A DNA stretch of 64,000 nt, from positions 62,001 through 126,000 of the forward strand of contig CAYXVG010000013.1 in the NCBI GenBank assembly GCA_964468205.1, in the 5' to 3' direction. This document shows, in pieces, positions 8,932 to 16,722 of the stretch. The translations under genes and the position numbers were made by a program. Numbering within the stretch: position 1 is the first letter of the stretch; the number at the start of each line of letters is the position of its first letter. The DNA is from CAWELS01 sp964468205. Its GTDB lineage: Bacteria > Acidobacteriota > Terriglobia > Bryobacterales > Bryobacteraceae. The notes beneath the pieces are model-generated. The model ran no database searches. It was not told where the DNA came from and saw only the letters and a program-made list of their open reading frames with translations.

Positions 8932-10674
8932 CTATTCCTCGCGGCAGGGAACTTTTTCGGGATCGATTCCGTAGGCGCCGTGAATATCGGAGAGGCTGAT
9001 CGCTCCCACGAGTTCGTTGGGGTTGGCGCGGCTGACCACGGGAAGCACGGGGTGGCCGCCGATCACTTTCAGAGCGTTATCGAGGGCGACGTCGGGATAG
9101 ACCCTCGCGGCCCGCCCATGATCCACCACCTTTTCGAGCGGCTCATCGCCCCGGCCCGCGGCGGCGGCCCGCTCGAGCTCATTCCGGCAGACCCAGCTCC
9201 ACTCGCCGTGGCCCGTCTTCACGAGCCGGAAATCGTCGCCGGAGCTTTGCATCAACTCGAGCGCCGTCCTGGCGTGGGTTTTCGGGCCGAAGACCGCGTG
9301 CGGCGGCTGCATGGCGTCCTCGACGCGCAGGCGTCGGGTCTCGCGCTCGGCCTCCACCGACGGGAGGTCCAGCCCCTCCTCGACGGCGTGCATCTGGAAA
9401 AACGGGACGCGCTGGAAGCGGCGCGCGAGCAGGTAAGCGATGGTATTGGCAATCATCACCGGCAGAATGATGACGTAGTTCGCGCTCACCTCGAACACCA
9501 TGAAGACCGAGGTGAGCGGAGCGCGGAAGACGCCCGCGAAGAACGTACCCATGCCGACCAGCACGTAAGTGTCGGTGGCCGAGGTGGGGAACCACGGCTG
9601 GAACTGCGCCAGTGAGCCGAGCGCGCCGCCGATCATCGCCCCCGCGAACAGAGTAGGCGCGAACATCCCGCCCGGGGTGCCGGCCGAGAAGCAAAGGATG
9701 GTGACGACGATCTTGATGAGGCCGAGCGCGAGCAGCACCTCCCACGGAAAGCGGTTGTGCAGCGCGCCGTCGATGGCCTCGTAGCCCGCGCCCATCACTT
9801 CCGGGAACCAGATGCCGGCGAAGCCCACGATGGCGCCCGCCGTGCCCGGGAGCACGTAGCGCGTCCAGTGCGGGAAGGTGTTCTGCTTCCGGCGCAGCGC
9901 GGCGATGGATTTCATGAAGACGACGGCGAGCAGTCCGCCGGCGACCCCGATGAGGGCGTGGACGATCAGCTCCATCGGGTCAGTCAGCTCGAATTCCGGC
10001 ACCGAGAACAGCGGATCATTGCCGAGGAACCACCGCGAGACGATCACGGCCGAGGTGGCCGACAGCACAATGGACCCGAGCACGCCGGTGGACCAGCCGA
10101 TCACCACCTCCTCCATGACGAAGAGCACGCCGGTAATCGGCGCGTTGAAAGCGGCGGAGATGCCGGCCGCCGCGCCCACCGGAGCGATCATCCGCATGGT
10201 GTCCCGCGTGAGCCGGAAGGCGCGCCCGAGCAGCGAGGCGACGCCGGCGCCCATCTGCAGCGCCGGGTCCTCCGGCCCGAGGGAGTTGCCCGTCCCGATG
10301 GAGATGGAGCAGGCGAGAAACTTGCCCGTCACCGTGCTGAACGGAACAAAGCCGTCATAGATATAGACGGCGGCCTTGGTCTGGTTGACGCCGGAGCCGC
10401 GGGCCTTCTTGAAGACGAAGAGCACCAGGAAGGAGGCGGCGATGGCGCCGAGCGCCGGGGCAAGAACCGTGGCGAGCCCGGTCTGCTCGGCGAGCGTGCC
10501 CACCGCATACCAGCGGATGAAATCGATGGTGATGTGGAAGCAGACCACGAGCAGGCCGGCGAAGATTCCGATCAACGTGGAGAGCAGCAGGAACCGCTGC
10601 GACTCGCTCATCGACAAAGCGGGCAGCGGGGGTCGCGGGGGAAAGAATCCAGACTTCGATTTCTCCGGCGGCAT
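8932..10674 (-). CDS. ClC-family chloride channel/antiporter with two CBS domains
   Basis: A 580-residue protein: an N-terminal ClC membrane domain (to about residue 430) and a C-terminal CBS pair. Anion-pathway motifs are visible: 'GSGVN' in place of GSGIP, 'GPEDP' in place of GREGP (the gating glutamate position is kept), and 'PGGMFAPTLFAG' matching GGIFAP. CBS units begin near 'VEDAMQPPHAVF' and 'LEKVVDHGRAARV', and probably sense adenine nucleotides. The start follows the upstream TPR gene's stop directly (TAAATG), so the two are one operon. The altered second motif means channel versus proton-coupled antiport cannot be decided by eye. Confidence 0.9.
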   Translation of the reverse strand: MPPEKSKSGFFPPRPPLPALSMSESQRFLLLSTLIGIFAGLLVVCFHITIDFIRWYAVGTLAEQTGLATVLAPALGAIAASFLVLFVFKKARGSGVNQTKAAVYIYDGFVPFSTVTGKFLACSISIGTGNSLGPEDPALQMGAGVASLLGRAFRLTRDTMRMIAPVGAAAGISAAFNAPITGVLFVMEEVVIGWSTGVLGSIVLSATSAVIVSRWFLGNDPLFSVPEFELTDPMELIVHALIGVAGGLLAVVFMKSIAALRRKQNTFPHWTRYVLPGTAGAIVGFAGIWFPEVMGAGYEAIDGALHNRFPWEVLLALGLIKIVVTILCFSAGTPGGMFAPTLFAGAMIGGALGSLAQFQPWFPTSATDTYVLVGMGTFFAGVFRAPLTSVFMVFEVSANYVIILPVMIANTIAYLLARRFQRVPFFQMHAVEEGLDLPSVEAERETRRLRVEDAMQPPHAVFGPKTHARTALELMQSSGDDFRLVKTGHGEWSWVCRNELERAAAAGRGDEPLEKVVDHGRAARVYPDVALDNALKVIGGHPVLPVVSRANPNELVGAISLSDIHGAYGIDPEKVPCREE

Positions 10675-11811
10675 TTAGCTTGCGAGCTTCCTTAATGTAA
10701 GTTCGAGCGCCCGGTCCGGGACGGGGGCGCTGCCGCAGTTCTCCCGGCGGAAGCTCAGCAGCGCCTCGGCGAGAGCGATGTTCTCCTCCACCGACTCCAT
10801 GGTTCTTGGCTGCCGGATCTTGCCGTCGATGACAACCTGGGCGCGATCGAGGAGTTCCCGCGTCTCCTCGGGCAGGGATTCGACATCCTCCGGCAAGCAG
10901 AAATCGAGCCCCGCGCGCGCGCGTTTCACGAGCTCGCGGCTGCGTTGGAGGCGGGTGTACGATCCCAGGCCGCGAACCGTGGGGTCGAGCTGATAAATCT
11001 CCTCGGCGATATCGAGCTGGGTACGGCTTTGCAGATCCTCGGGCCGGTAGCGGATGGCGCGCCGGTAGGCCGAAGCCGCCGAGAGGTAGTGGGCGCGTTC
11101 GAACTCGGCGTCCCCGAGTCCGGCGAGCGCCTCGGCGTCGCGCGGGTTCTCCACGACGATCTCGCCGAACAGCTCGGCCGCATTGTCGTAAGAATGGGCG
11201 GTCATGAACAGGTTCGCGATCCTCTTCCTGGTTTCCGGATCGTCCGGCGCCTCCGGCAGCAGGCGCAGCAGCTCGGCTTCCATCTCCGTGTACCGGTTGG
11301 TCTTCTCGAACAGCGAGACGAGCTCGAAGCGCACCCGGATGCGGTTGGCGCGGGGGTCCTCGGGCCACAGCCCGTAGATGGCCCGGTGGTAGTGCTGCAT
11401 GGCCGCGTCATCGTTGCCGCGGTCCACGTAGATGCGCGCGAGCGTCAGGTTGGCGATCCCGTTCGCCGGATCCTCGGTGGTGAGTTCCTGGAGATACGTT
11501 TCGGCCTCGTTCGGGCGGCCGGCATTGACGAGGGCGAGGGCGAGCGCCTGCTGGTAGACGAGATACTGTGGCGTGCCGCGCCCGAGGACCATCGCCTCGG
11601 CATACATCTCCGCCGCGTCCTCGAAGCGTCCGGCGGCGGCGAGCGCCTCGCCCGCCTCGTGCTGCTGCTGGGCGCGCTCGCGCTTTTCCGCCTTGTAAGC
11701 CTTGGTGTAGAAACCGGTGGCGACGAACAGGGTGAGCATGACGCCGAACATCACCACCAGCAGCCTGGGGGTGGTGCCCAACAGCATGGATGCAATCTGC
11801 CCTGGATTCAT
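10675..11811 (-). CDS. TPR-repeat membrane-anchored protein
   Basis: A 378-residue protein with one N-terminal membrane helix (near residues 14-35, 'RLLVVMFGVMLTLFVATGF') followed by several TPRs, for example 'AGEALAAAGRFEDAAEMYAEA', 'LARIYVDRGNDDAAMQHYHRA' and 'LAGLGDAEFERAHYLSAASAY'. The C-terminal ~100 residues are helical without clear repeats. It is the first gene of a two-gene operon with the ClC channel, its stop abutting the channel's ATG, so it may assist or organise the channel, but no such role is established. The start at ATG 11811 fits the anchor position. Confidence 0.8.
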   Translation of the reverse strand: MNPGQIASMLLGTTPRLLVVMFGVMLTLFVATGFYTKAYKAEKRERAQQQHEAGEALAAAGRFEDAAEMYAEAMVLGRGTPQYLVYQQALALALVNAGRPNEAETYLQELTTEDPANGIANLTLARIYVDRGNDDAAMQHYHRAIYGLWPEDPRANRIRVRFELVSLFEKTNRYTEMEAELLRLLPEAPDDPETRKRIANLFMTAHSYDNAAELFGEIVVENPRDAEALAGLGDAEFERAHYLSAASAYRRAIRYRPEDLQSRTQLDIAEEIYQLDPTVRGLGSYTRLQRSRELVKRARAGLDFCLPEDVESLPEETRELLDRAQVVIDGKIRQPRTMESVEENIALAEALLSFRRENCGSAPVPDRALELTLRKLAS

Positions 11812-12140
11812 CGATTCCCCTTCAGGATACCCCGCGGCGACGGGCGGGAGCCTTCTCCGGCGGGCCGTGTGGCGGCGGACCCGGCCGGTGACGGTTTCGC
11901 AGCTTATCCGGCAGCATTGAAGCGGAAATAAGCGCCGGAATCGTCACACCGGGTGGTGTGCGATCCCGCCGAGCGCTCCCTCCGCGCGACGGTCCGCAAA
12001 CAACCCTTCCGATCCCAGTGTAGCGCGACGGCGCAAGTTTTGAGCGGGCGATTTTGCGATAAGTGTCTGCAGGCACGGAGGTTAACAGGTTGTGACTCGC
12101 GTTGGGGAGAGGTGGTAGAATCCGGCTACGGGAAAGAACG
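11812..12140. other. intergenic region upstream of the NACHT gene
   Basis: This 329-base gap separates the divergent TPR/ClC operon from the NACHT gene. I see no convincing gene or RNA in it. A TAGAAT hexamer at 12116-12121 could be the -10 of the NACHT gene, 20 bases before its start, but no good -35 is spaced correctly. A GGGAAAG just before 12141 could serve as ribosome binding site. Frames open here on the minus strand have no recognisable protein. Confidence 0.5.
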
Positions 12141-15100
12141 ATGACAGAAATCTGGCAGGGCGTACCCGATCCGCTGAAGCAGGCGTGTGTTGCGGCGATG
12201 GTCAAGATCGGGGAGAAAGTCTTTGGCGGGGCGTGGGAAACGCTAGGCCACAAGGAACCCGAACAGGTGCTGGCGCGAGTGTGCCGGACGTGGAGGGGCC
12301 GCTCCGCGGCGGACGTCGGCCCGCTGAGCCGGGCATTTCAGTCGTTCTTCACGAGCGACGCCTGGCAGAAGGCGCAGCGGCAGATTCTCAACGGTCAGTA
12401 CGTCGAGGTGGACTTCGACGAACTGGGCCGGGAATTGAACGACGTCTGCGAAAGGGGCGGGTGGGCGCCTCCCGAGGGCGGCGCGGCGCCCGACCTGGCG
12501 ATGGTGGTGGAGGATCTGCGGGACTGGCTGCGCGACACGCCGGAGTTTCAGGTGCGGTGGCAGCAGCCACTGCAAGACACGATTCGGGCGGTAAGCGGTC
12601 CGGAAGCGGCGGAGGCAAACCATTCGCTCGCGCGGCGCAAGTATCTGAAATCGGTTGTTCAGGAGCATAGTTACGTCCGCTTCATGGGCACGGCCGAGAC
12701 GGGCGGTCCGACCGAGATCGGCATCCGGCAGGTCTATGTGGTTCCGAGGCTGGAAGGACGCGAGCAGCCGGCTGAAGAGGCCGCATGGTGGCGAATGAGG
12801 GCGCCACGGCAACGCAAAGACACCGGTACGCCTGAGAGGAACGAACTATTTCCAGCGAGCAGAATTGTAGCGGCGGAAGCCGCACCTGACAGAACGGTAA
12901 TTCTCGGAGCGCCCGGTTCCGGGAAAAGCACGATAGGGCAATGGGCGGCGCTCACGCTGGCCGCCGATCAATTCGCAAGCGGCCCGAACCCCACGGACGG
13001 CATCGGACTCTTACCTGTGTTCTACCGGTTTCGCGATCTCGCCCGGGACATGAGCGAGGTCAGCAAGACCGTAAAGGCCCCGACGCTGTGGGACTGCCTC
13101 CACCGGCGTGCATCCCAACTGGTCGGGCTGACGATGCCCGCCGGGTTCTTCCGCCGGATGGACGAGAAACACGGCCTGTTCGTTTTCTTCGACGGCCTCG
13201 ACGAGGCCGTCAGGCAGCAGGACGCGGTCTCTCTTGTGTCGGGTTTTGCCGACGGCCTTGCGCCCCATAGCCGGGTCGTGGTGACCAGCCGGCCGTTCGA
13301 ATACCGTCACCCTCTCGACCCCAGCGTGTACCGGCACTACCGGCTGAGCGAGTTTGATGACGAGGAGATCAAAACGTTCATAGACCGCTGGCGGAAGGCC
13401 CGCGAGGCGGACAGCACGGAGGCGCAGCGCCGGGCGGACCAGCTTTGGCAGTCCGTACAGGAAAAATCGGATATCCACGATATGGCGCGGAACGCCCTTC
13501 TGCTGACGATGATCGTTCGCGTCCATTTCTGGATGGGCGAATTGCCGGACAGCCGCGTGGAACTCTACGCCAAATGCGCCGACACGCTGTTGAAACACTG
13601 GACCGAGGCGGCGGGGCTCGAAAAAGGCCCGCTTGACCGCGATGAAAAGACGCTGTTTCTGGCGGAACTCGCGTTCTCGATGCAGGACGAAGCCGGAGGG
13701 CGGCTGAGGGAAGGCGAGAACACCCTGGTAATCACCGAGTCCAAGCTACGGCAGAAGCTGCGGGAATTCCTCAAGCGGGAGAAACCAGGGACTTCGGCCG
13801 ATAGCGTTGTGGAGCGGCTCCAGGGCCGGGATGCAATCCTCGTGGACAATGGTGAAGGGCAGTTCGGTTTCATCCACCGTTCATTCCAGGAGTACTTCGC
13901 CTCGTGGTGGATGAAGGAGGAATTCGACAGCCGAAAGCTCAAACACTATCTCGACAAGACAGGTTGGCGGGAGACGCTGATTCTGGCCGTGGCTCAGCTC
14001 GACAGCCGGACGCGGAGGAGGCTCCTGGTCGAATTGGCTGGCGAGAATTACGTTCCGCTTGCGGTGGAATGCGTGAAGGCCGGCAAGAAGGTGGACCGCT
14101 GGCTTGACGTTCTGGTGCGGTTCCTCTCGAAGTACTACGAGGAAGTGGAAGAGAATCTGGATATCAGCGTGGCAGAATGCGCGGCGGCGTCTGGCGATCG
14201 TCTTGAAACGGTCGAAATTCTAACCGCATTGTTCGAACGGGAAACCCGGGAAGGCCGATCGCTAGCGGCGGCGGTGGAACTGGCGGAAGCGCTTGATGGC
14301 CAGGTGCCGGCCTTGGCGAAGTTGCTGGAGGATTTCTGGAGCGAGTCCGGAGAACGCGAGCCTGGCACGCAACGAGACATGGTCGAGGTCCAGGCGCGCC
14401 CGGGCAGACACGGGAAGTTCCTGATCGACAAGTACCTGGTAACGAACGAACGATTCGAGCGGATGATTCCGGCCAGAAAAGCAGCAAGGGAGAACGACGA
14501 GTACTCGAGCACGGACGACCAGCCGGTCATCTACGTGAATTGGTGGGAGGCGCGACTCTACTGCCGCTGGCGGGGCAAAGGATTTCGGCTGCCGGATGAA
14601 ACGGAGTGGTACTCGGCGGCGGCCTGGGATCGTGAGACGGACAAGGAGCGGAATTATCCCTGGGAGGGGAGCTTCGACTCGAAGAAGTGCAACACCAGCG
14701 AGAGTGGAATCGGAAAGACCACCCCAGTCAAGAAATTCGAGGAGGGCCACAGCGCGGTGGGCTGCTACAATATGGCGGGCAATGTCTGGGAGTGGTTGGA
14801 GAATGACTACGACGATCGGGAGGGTAACAAGGTGATCCGCGGCGGGTCGTGGAGCAACAGTCGGAACCTCGCGGCCCGCGTGTTCCGCTACTTCAGCCCC
14901 CCGCACGACCGTGGCTACAATGTGGGGTTTCGTTGCGCCAGAACATTCCGGGGGTTTGCGCCGCGGGCGCGGACGGCGGGAAGGGCCGGCTTCACGGAGG
15001 CGGCCCGGGTGCGTGGAGATGTTCAGACGGCTGGTCCGGCGCTCCGTTCCCATAGCGGGCGGAGACGAAGAGCAAGGAGTCCGGCCGCGGGCCTGGAATG

Positions 15101-15191
15101 GGCTGGCGGCCGGAATCTATCCTGGCCGAAGGTGCACAGGCGGGTGTGCGGACCTTCCCCGGGGCGCACCTCAGCGCTCATTCCGCCATAA
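12141..15191 (+). CDS. NACHT STAND NTPase fused to a C-terminal FGE-sulfatase-like (C-type lectin fold) domain; candidate defence/conflict protein
   Basis: About 1016 residues from the ATG at 12141 (GGGAAAG upstream). Residues 1-250 are an unassigned helical N-terminal region, where STAND proteins usually carry an effector. The NACHT domain follows: Walker A 'GAPGSGKST' (256-264), Walker B 'LFVFFDGLDEA' around D351/D354, and 'VVVTSRP' near 379-385. A helical region leads to an FGE-sulfatase-like domain from about residue 745 ('DKYLVTNERFERM', 'GFRLPDETEW', 'NMAGNVWEW', 'RGGSW' at 900-904, 'GFRCAR' at 929-934). The catalytic cysteine pair that true formylglycine enzymes have just after RGGS(W/Y) is absent, so the domain probably binds ligand. 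Some NACHT proteins defend against phage, and FGE-like domains are frequent DGR targets. About 80 residues extend beyond the normal domain end. The gene stands alone, and no reverse transcriptase is in the window. Confidence 0.85.
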   Translation: MTEIWQGVPDPLKQACVAAMVKIGEKVFGGAWETLGHKEPEQVLARVCRTWRGRSAADVGPLSRAFQSFFTSDAWQKAQRQILNGQYVEVDFDELGRELNDVCERGGWAPPEGGAAPDLAMVVEDLRDWLRDTPEFQVRWQQPLQDTIRAVSGPEAAEANHSLARRKYLKSVVQEHSYVRFMGTAETGGPTEIGIRQVYVVPRLEGREQPAEEAAWWRMRAPRQRKDTGTPERNELFPASRIVAAEAAPDRTVILGAPGSGKSTIGQWAALTLAADQFASGPNPTDGIGLLPVFYRFRDLARDMSEVSKTVKAPTLWDCLHRRASQLVGLTMPAGFFRRMDEKHGLFVFFDGLDEAVRQQDAVSLVSGFADGLAPHSRVVVTSRPFEYRHPLDPSVYRHYRLSEFDDEEIKTFIDRWRKAREADSTEAQRRADQLWQSVQEKSDIHDMARNALLLTMIVRVHFWMGELPDSRVELYAKCADTLLKHWTEAAGLEKGPLDRDEKTLFLAELAFSMQDEAGGRLREGENTLVITESKLRQKLREFLKREKPGTSADSVVERLQGRDAILVDNGEGQFGFIHRSFQEYFASWWMKEEFDSRKLKHYLDKTGWRETLILAVAQLDSRTRRRLLVELAGENYVPLAVECVKAGKKVDRWLDVLVRFLSKYYEEVEENLDISVAECAAASGDRLETVEILTALFERETREGRSLAAAVELAEALDGQVPALAKLLEDFWSESGEREPGTQRDMVEVQARPGRHGKFLIDKYLVTNERFERMIPARKAARENDEYSSTDDQPVIYVNWWEARLYCRWRGKGFRLPDETEWYSAAAWDRETDKERNYPWEGSFDSKKCNTSESGIGKTTPVKKFEEGHSAVGCYNMAGNVWEWLENDYDDREGNKVIRGGSWSNSRNLAARVFRYFSPPHDRGYNVGFRCARTFRGFAPRARTAGRAGFTEAARVRGDVQTAGPALRSHSGRRRRARSPAAGLEWAGGRNLSWPKVHRRVCGPSPGRTSALIPP
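14838..14948 (+). other. DGR variable-region-like segment at the end of the FGE-like domain
   Basis: This covers residues R900-F936. The layout from RGGSW to GFRCAR matches, position by position, the pattern I know for DGR-diversified FGE-like proteins, where template repeats encode asparagines at the surface positions. Here those positions are S905, N906, S907, F915, Y917, F918, S919, P920, D923, G925, Y926 and N927, and every one of their codons ends in C or T, as expected if they derive from AAC/AAT by adenine mutagenesis. Codon bias towards C in this genome could give the same picture. No template repeat was found nearby. Confidence 0.4.
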
Positions 15192-15227
15192 GCGCTCATC
15201 CTCCCCCGGCAGCTATGCTAACCATAA

Positions 15228-15250
15228 GGCGCAGGCGCCTCCGCCTGCCC
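15228..15250. repeat. short GC-rich palindrome, related to 44301-44324
   Basis: A hairpin with arms GCAGGCG and CGCCTGC around a CCTC loop, lying just before the pectinase start. Read on the other strand it matches the palindrome at 44301-44324 apart from a few bases, so both are probably members of a dispersed REP-like family. It could also attenuate or terminate transcription between the NACHT gene and the pectinase. Confidence 0.6.
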
Positions 15251-15254
15251 TCCG

Positions 15255-16694
15255 ATGCCCGACATGACCCGCAGAACCTTCCTCGCTGCCGCCTTGCCCG
15301 CCGCGCCGGAGCTTGCGCAGGCCCTCGACATTACCAAGTTCGGCGCAAAGACCTCGGGCGCGGAGGACAACCGCTCCGCCATTCAGCAAGCCATTGACGA
15401 ATGCGCGGCGCGGGGAGGCGGCGTGGTGCGCGTCCCGCCGGGACGCTTCGTCACCGGGACCTTGCGCCTCAAGACCGGGGCCGCCCTTTGGCTCGACCAC
15501 GGCGCGGTTCTTGCCGGCTCGCCCGATCCGGCGGCTTATGAAGCGCGGCGGCCGACGGACCGCCTGCCGCCCGACGGCTGGGAATGCGCCCTCATCCTGG
15601 CCGAAAACGTCGAGCGGGCCGCCATCCTCGGGCACGGAACCATCACGGGCGGGGGCTTCGAGAAGCCGCGGGTTCCGGGCCGGCCGCGCCAGCCTTTCCG
15701 CCCGCGGCTCATCTCCTTCGAGCACTGCCGCGAGGTGCGCGTGGAAGGCGTCACGCTGCGCGATCCCGACCGCTGGACGCTGCACTTCTATGACTGCGAC
15801 AGCGTGCGGGCGCGCTCGCTCCTCATCCGCGCTCCCTACACGCACTTCAATACCGATGGCATCGATATCGACGGCTCGCGGAACGTCGTCATCTCGGACT
15901 GCGAGATCGTCACCGGCGACGACTGTATCGTCCTCAAAACCACCCGCTACCTCGGCGAGCCGAAGCCCTGCGAGAACGTCACCGTCGCCAACTGCACCCT
16001 CTCCTCCCGCGCCGCCGGCCTGAAGATCGGAACCGAAACCCACGCCGATCTCGCCAACATCGCCTTCAGCAACTGCACCGTGTTCGGCAGCGGCGAGCAC
16101 CGGCCGGACGCCGTCTGCCTCGAGGCCGTCGACGGCGCCCGGCTGCGCGGCGTGTCCGTCTCGAACATCGCCGCGCGCCGCGTCTGCGCGCCCCTCTTCA
16201 TCCGCGCCGGCGCCCGCGGCGCCCCCAGCCGCGTCGAGGATGTCGTGATCAGCAACCTCGTCGCCGTGGACGCCAGCACCGCCTCCTCCATCACCGGCAT
16301 TCCCTCGCGGCCGGTCGAGGAGGTCACCATCACCGGCGTCCGCTTCGGGATGGCCGGCGGCGGCGACGCCTCGCTCGCCGAGCGCGAAGTGCCGGAACTT
16401 GAATCCGCCTATCCGCACGGCGAGATGTTCGGGCGCTTGCCCGCCCACGGACTCTACCTCCGCCACGCCCGCGGCGTGCGCCTGCACGGCGCCGGCATCT
16501 CATGCGAGCGGGCGGACTGGCGTCCCTCGCTCATCGCCGATGACGTCACGGATCTGGACGTGAGCGGCCTGCGCGCGCCGGGCGCTCTCCGCCTCACGGG
16601 CGTCGACGGCGCCTCCATCCGCGGTTATCGCGGGCCGGTGCTGCGGCGCGGCGCGGAGTCCCGGAACGTCACCGTGGACGGCGCTCCGATATAA
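15255..16694 (+). CDS. secreted glycoside hydrolase family 28 (polygalacturonase-like) protein
   Basis: About 479 residues; the start may instead be the ATG at 15264, giving the Tat-like leader MTRRTFLAAALPA seen in neighbours. After the leader, 'ITKFGAKTSGAEDNRSAIQQ' is the usual pectate-lyase/GH28 beta-helix entry. The catalytic region carries 'NTDGIDIDGS' and 'VTGDDCIVLKT', giving the aspartates of GH28 (NTD and GDD motifs). The classic GHG and RIK motifs are not obvious, so specificity may differ from true polygalacturonases. It likely cleaves pectic or related uronic-acid glycans outside the cytoplasm and begins the acid-sugar locus that continues to 22534. Confidence 0.83.
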   Translation: MPDMTRRTFLAAALPAAPELAQALDITKFGAKTSGAEDNRSAIQQAIDECAARGGGVVRVPPGRFVTGTLRLKTGAALWLDHGAVLAGSPDPAAYEARRPTDRLPPDGWECALILAENVERAAILGHGTITGGGFEKPRVPGRPRQPFRPRLISFEHCREVRVEGVTLRDPDRWTLHFYDCDSVRARSLLIRAPYTHFNTDGIDIDGSRNVVISDCEIVTGDDCIVLKTTRYLGEPKPCENVTVANCTLSSRAAGLKIGTETHADLANIAFSNCTVFGSGEHRPDAVCLEAVDGARLRGVSVSNIAARRVCAPLFIRAGARGAPSRVEDVVISNLVAVDASTASSITGIPSRPVEEVTITGVRFGMAGGGDASLAEREVPELESAYPHGEMFGRLPAHGLYLRHARGVRLHGAGISCERADWRPSLIADDVTDLDVSGLRAPGALRLTGVDGASIRGYRGPVLRRGAESRNVTVDGAPI

Positions 16695-16722
16695 TCCGAT
16701 TGATCCGATCGAGGAGGCATTC

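Noticed and set aside
12141..15191. A genuine formylglycine-generating enzyme that could mature the sulfatases at 27646 and 37387
   Set aside because: The cysteine pair needed for catalysis is absent after RGGSW, and the domain is fused to a NACHT NTPase.
14949..15254. A DGR Avd-like accessory gene or template repeat downstream of the variable-like region
   Set aside because: No reading frame here resembles Avd or a reverse transcriptase, and I found no second copy of the 14838-14948 segment.
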